A stretch of DNA of 64,000 bases. It comes from Reichenbachiella agarivorans. Lineage in GTDB: Bacteria; Bacteroidota; Bacteroidia; Cytophagales; Cyclobacteriaceae. Both the position numbers and the translations under genes were made by a program. Where the stretch lies: assembly GCF_025502585.1 (NCBI RefSeq), contig NZ_CP106679.1, positions 310,001 through 374,000 on the forward strand. Reading direction: 5' to 3'. Positions within the stretch are counted from its first letter, which is position 1; each line of letters begins with the position of its first letter. Below are positions 62,500 to 64,000 of the stretch, one piece after another. Below the pieces are notes generated by a model. It saw only the letters and a list, made by a program, of their open reading frames with translations. It was not told the origin of the DNA and searched no databases.

Positions 62500-63594
62500 T
62501 CATTTCAATGGAATCACCATGTTCCATGTTTTGCTACCGTTTTTGAATCCTCCAGGTCCATCCATCGTAGCGAAAAATATATGGGTAGGCTCTCCCTCTT
62601 CTACCAATACAAATGGACGCTCTAACTGCCCTTGCTGAATGATCTTACCATTGTCCCATTTCACTGTTTTGGTATAGGCCTGAGGATTTTGATCTACTAC
62701 CCAAGTGAGCCCATCTTTAGAGTGCGCAAGTAATCCATCTCCTGCTTCTCCAGTGATTCTCCCTCGTTGATCTTTGGCCACCATGTGATAGCCATGGCGG
62801 TCAGACCACAAATGTGGGTCTTCAATCTCACCAAAATTTTGTTCTGAAAAAAGCGGCTCGTCACCCATCACCACATAGGGTCCTTTGTAAGACGGCGCTG
62901 TAGCTACACTGACACTCATGTCACCATGTGAAATCTCATCAGATTGGTATCCCCTACCCTTAAAAAGCAACACTACGCTACCATCATCTTTGATCAATGG
63001 AGATGGGTTGGATGTCAAAAAGCTATAGAATGTATCTGGCTTGACATCTAGGATAGGGGCTTCCAATCGCTCCCAAGGGCCGTATGGACTTTTAGCAGTA
63101 GCAATGCCTATGCGTTTTCTCCAGCGACCTGCGATGCACCATTTGCTATCTAGGGTAAACTCATCTACATTTTGTGTTGTGACTTCTTCAAACGGATGTG
63201 TAGAGCCCATGTAGTATAGGATGTAAGTATCCTTGTACTTCACCACTTTGGGGTTATGACTAGATCTACCGTCCCAGTATTGCGCCCCTCTTGCCCCGAG
63301 TGCTACATCACTGAAGCGATAGGGACCCTCGGGCGTTTCTGAGACGGCATGTACTATCTCAGAAGCTATCATCCACCCTGGATGAAATGGCAAATATTGA
63401 GGCCATCTCGATACATACATATGGTACAGATGGTCTTCGCCTTTGATTACAGAACTACCCCACACCCAGTAACCCTCCTGTTGAAAACCTCCATTTGTTG
63501 GTGCTTCTCTTAGATTGGTCATCATGGTATTTTGTCCAAAACAGTGAGTGGTCAAAATAGCCAATAAGAGTACCAGGTTTAATATAATCTTCAT
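62500..63594 (-). CDS. Secreted five-bladed beta-propeller glycosidase-like protein (GH43/GH32-like)
   Basis: A 364-residue secreted protein. The start is at MKIILNLVLLLAILTTHCFG; cleavage probably falls near GQN. Repeating blocks (GEDHLYHMYVSRWP, YKDTYILYYMGSTH, DDGSVVLLFKGRGY, DRHGYHMVAKDQRG, PTHIFFATMDGPG) are the blades of a beta-propeller as in GH32/GH43/GH117. Acidic residues in EIEDPHLW and in DGRSSHNPKVV sit where family catalytic residues lie. I cannot name the family with confidence. It is the first gene of the seven-gene operon and so likely important for the glycan, perhaps an exo-hydrolase. Confidence 0.7.
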   Translation of the reverse strand: MKIILNLVLLLAILTTHCFGQNTMMTNLREAPTNGGFQQEGYWVWGSSVIKGEDHLYHMYVSRWPQYLPFHPGWMIASEIVHAVSETPEGPYRFSDVALGARGAQYWDGRSSHNPKVVKYKDTYILYYMGSTHPFEEVTTQNVDEFTLDSKWCIAGRWRKRIGIATAKSPYGPWERLEAPILDVKPDTFYSFLTSNPSPLIKDDGSVVLLFKGRGYQSDEISHGDMSVSVATAPSYKGPYVVMGDEPLFSEQNFGEIEDPHLWSDRHGYHMVAKDQRGRITGEAGDGLLAHSKDGLTWVVDQNPQAYTKTVKWDNGKIIQQGQLERPFVLVEEGEPTHIFFATMDGPGGFKNGSKTWNMVIPLK

Positions 63595-64000
63595 GTTAGT
63601 CTTTCTGCAAATAGATTGTTGCATTCTGCATGGCAAGTTCAAAAATTTATACCATCGAGCATATAAATAATGAGTCTGATGAGATAACTATTGGTTCATA
63701 CAGCCTGTCGCCAAACCAAAAACCTCATTTAAATACATATACTACCAAATCTAGTTACCGAAAGATAAGCCCATCATTGGAGAGGTACAGGATGTGGATA
63801 TGCTAAATAAACTTTTATGGGAGGAAAATAATCAGAGACTACTCACTCCATAAAATGCAGAAGCCTTGATTGACATCAAGGCTTCTATCCCACTACCGCA
63901 GCATTGGGTGGTGATGCGTGAGCATCGTATCAAAATTAACTACAAACTTGACCGTTTGTGCTTCTCAATATTAAAAAAAAATCTTTAGCTCATTTTATCA
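63595..64000. other. Upstream region of the seven-gene operon with strong hairpin
   Basis: 406 bp, no credible frame. A perfect 12-bp stem, AGAAGCCTTGAT (63859-63870) against ATCAAGGCTTCT (63875-63886), with loop TGAC, is probably the terminator of a minus-strand gene beyond the window, since the minus side continues into GCATTTTATGG; the T-run is weak. A smaller hairpin GATGC-GTGA-GCATC lies at 63913-63926. The promoter of the operon must lie between the first hairpin and 63594. Confidence 0.5.

Noticed and set aside
1-64000. tRNA, rRNA, insertion sequences, CRISPR arrays, integration sites
   Set aside because: I looked for clover-leaf-like arms, transposase-like proteins, regular spaced repeats and flanking direct repeats and found none that I could support.

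Overview
The window is one very large carbohydrate-utilisation locus (PUL) from a member of the Bacteroidota, most likely a marine species of Cytophagales or Flavobacteriia. The signs are a SusC/SusD pair, a hybrid two-component regulator, many lipoprotein or Sec signal peptides, a type IX secretion C-terminal domain on one enzyme, and a dense set of sulfatases with heparinase-fold lyase-like proteins. I see no RNA genes, mobile elements or CRISPR. Both ends of the window cut the locus: the start of a further lipoprotein gene runs off the left edge.

Layout. (1) Positions 1-24341, minus strand: degradative genes. From the right: a heparinase-fold protein with its own terminator; then a run of a heparinase-fold protein, S1 sulfatase, GH28, S1 sulfatase, GH95 fucosidase, a 1163-residue heparinase-fold protein, GH31, S1 sulfatase, a second 1162-residue heparinase-fold protein, and a truncated lipoprotein. 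The two giant proteins are paralogues, and a 5' leader of about 115-130 bp was duplicated with them. (2) 24421-35829, minus strand: surface capture and sensing: SusC, SusD, a TIG-domain surface glycan-binding protein followed by three hairpins, and the hybrid two-component sensor. (3) 35965-43673, minus strand: a compact eight-gene operon that accounts for non-phosphorylative L-fucose oxidation: FucP permease, mutarotase, L-fucose dehydrogenase, fuconolactonase, a UxaA-type fuconate dehydratase, 2-keto-3-deoxyfuconate dehydrogenase, diketo-acid hydrolase, and an FMN-dependent lactate dehydrogenase. A divergent LacI-type regulator follows. (4) 45264-48856, plus strand: ROK kinase, GH88 unsaturated glucuronyl hydrolase, and a sugar-porter MFS permease, ended by a strong terminator. 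(5) 49175-51334, minus strand: a beta-helix protein with ricin-type lectin and type IX sorting domains. (6) 51824-63594, minus strand: a second degradative operon: GH43/GH32-like propeller protein, DUF1961-like protein, GH29, a GH141-like beta-helix protein with a PDZ domain, GH30, a heparinase-fold protein, and GH39.

How it fits together (inference). The target is probably a sulfated, fucose-rich polysaccharide with a uronic-acid-containing backbone or branches. A type IX-secreted beta-helix enzyme and surface lipoproteins would cut it first. SusC/SusD would import oligosaccharides. Sulfatases, three fucosidase-type families (GH95, GH29, GH141-like), five heparinase-fold proteins and GH88 would dismantle them in the periplasm. 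Fucose would enter through FucP and be oxidised to pyruvate plus L-lactate, the lactate then becoming pyruvate. A second neutral sugar would enter through the sugar porter and be phosphorylated by the ROK kinase. Enzymes for the unsaturated uronate released by GH88 (KduI/KduD/KdgK/KdgA types) are not in the window.

A short candidate control element, ATGAATYATA, recurs upstream of susC and of the ROK operon, with weaker copies before two heparinase-fold genes. It may define the regulon of the hybrid sensor. Start codons were often moved inward from the longest frame to the methionine that begins a recognisable signal peptide or domain.
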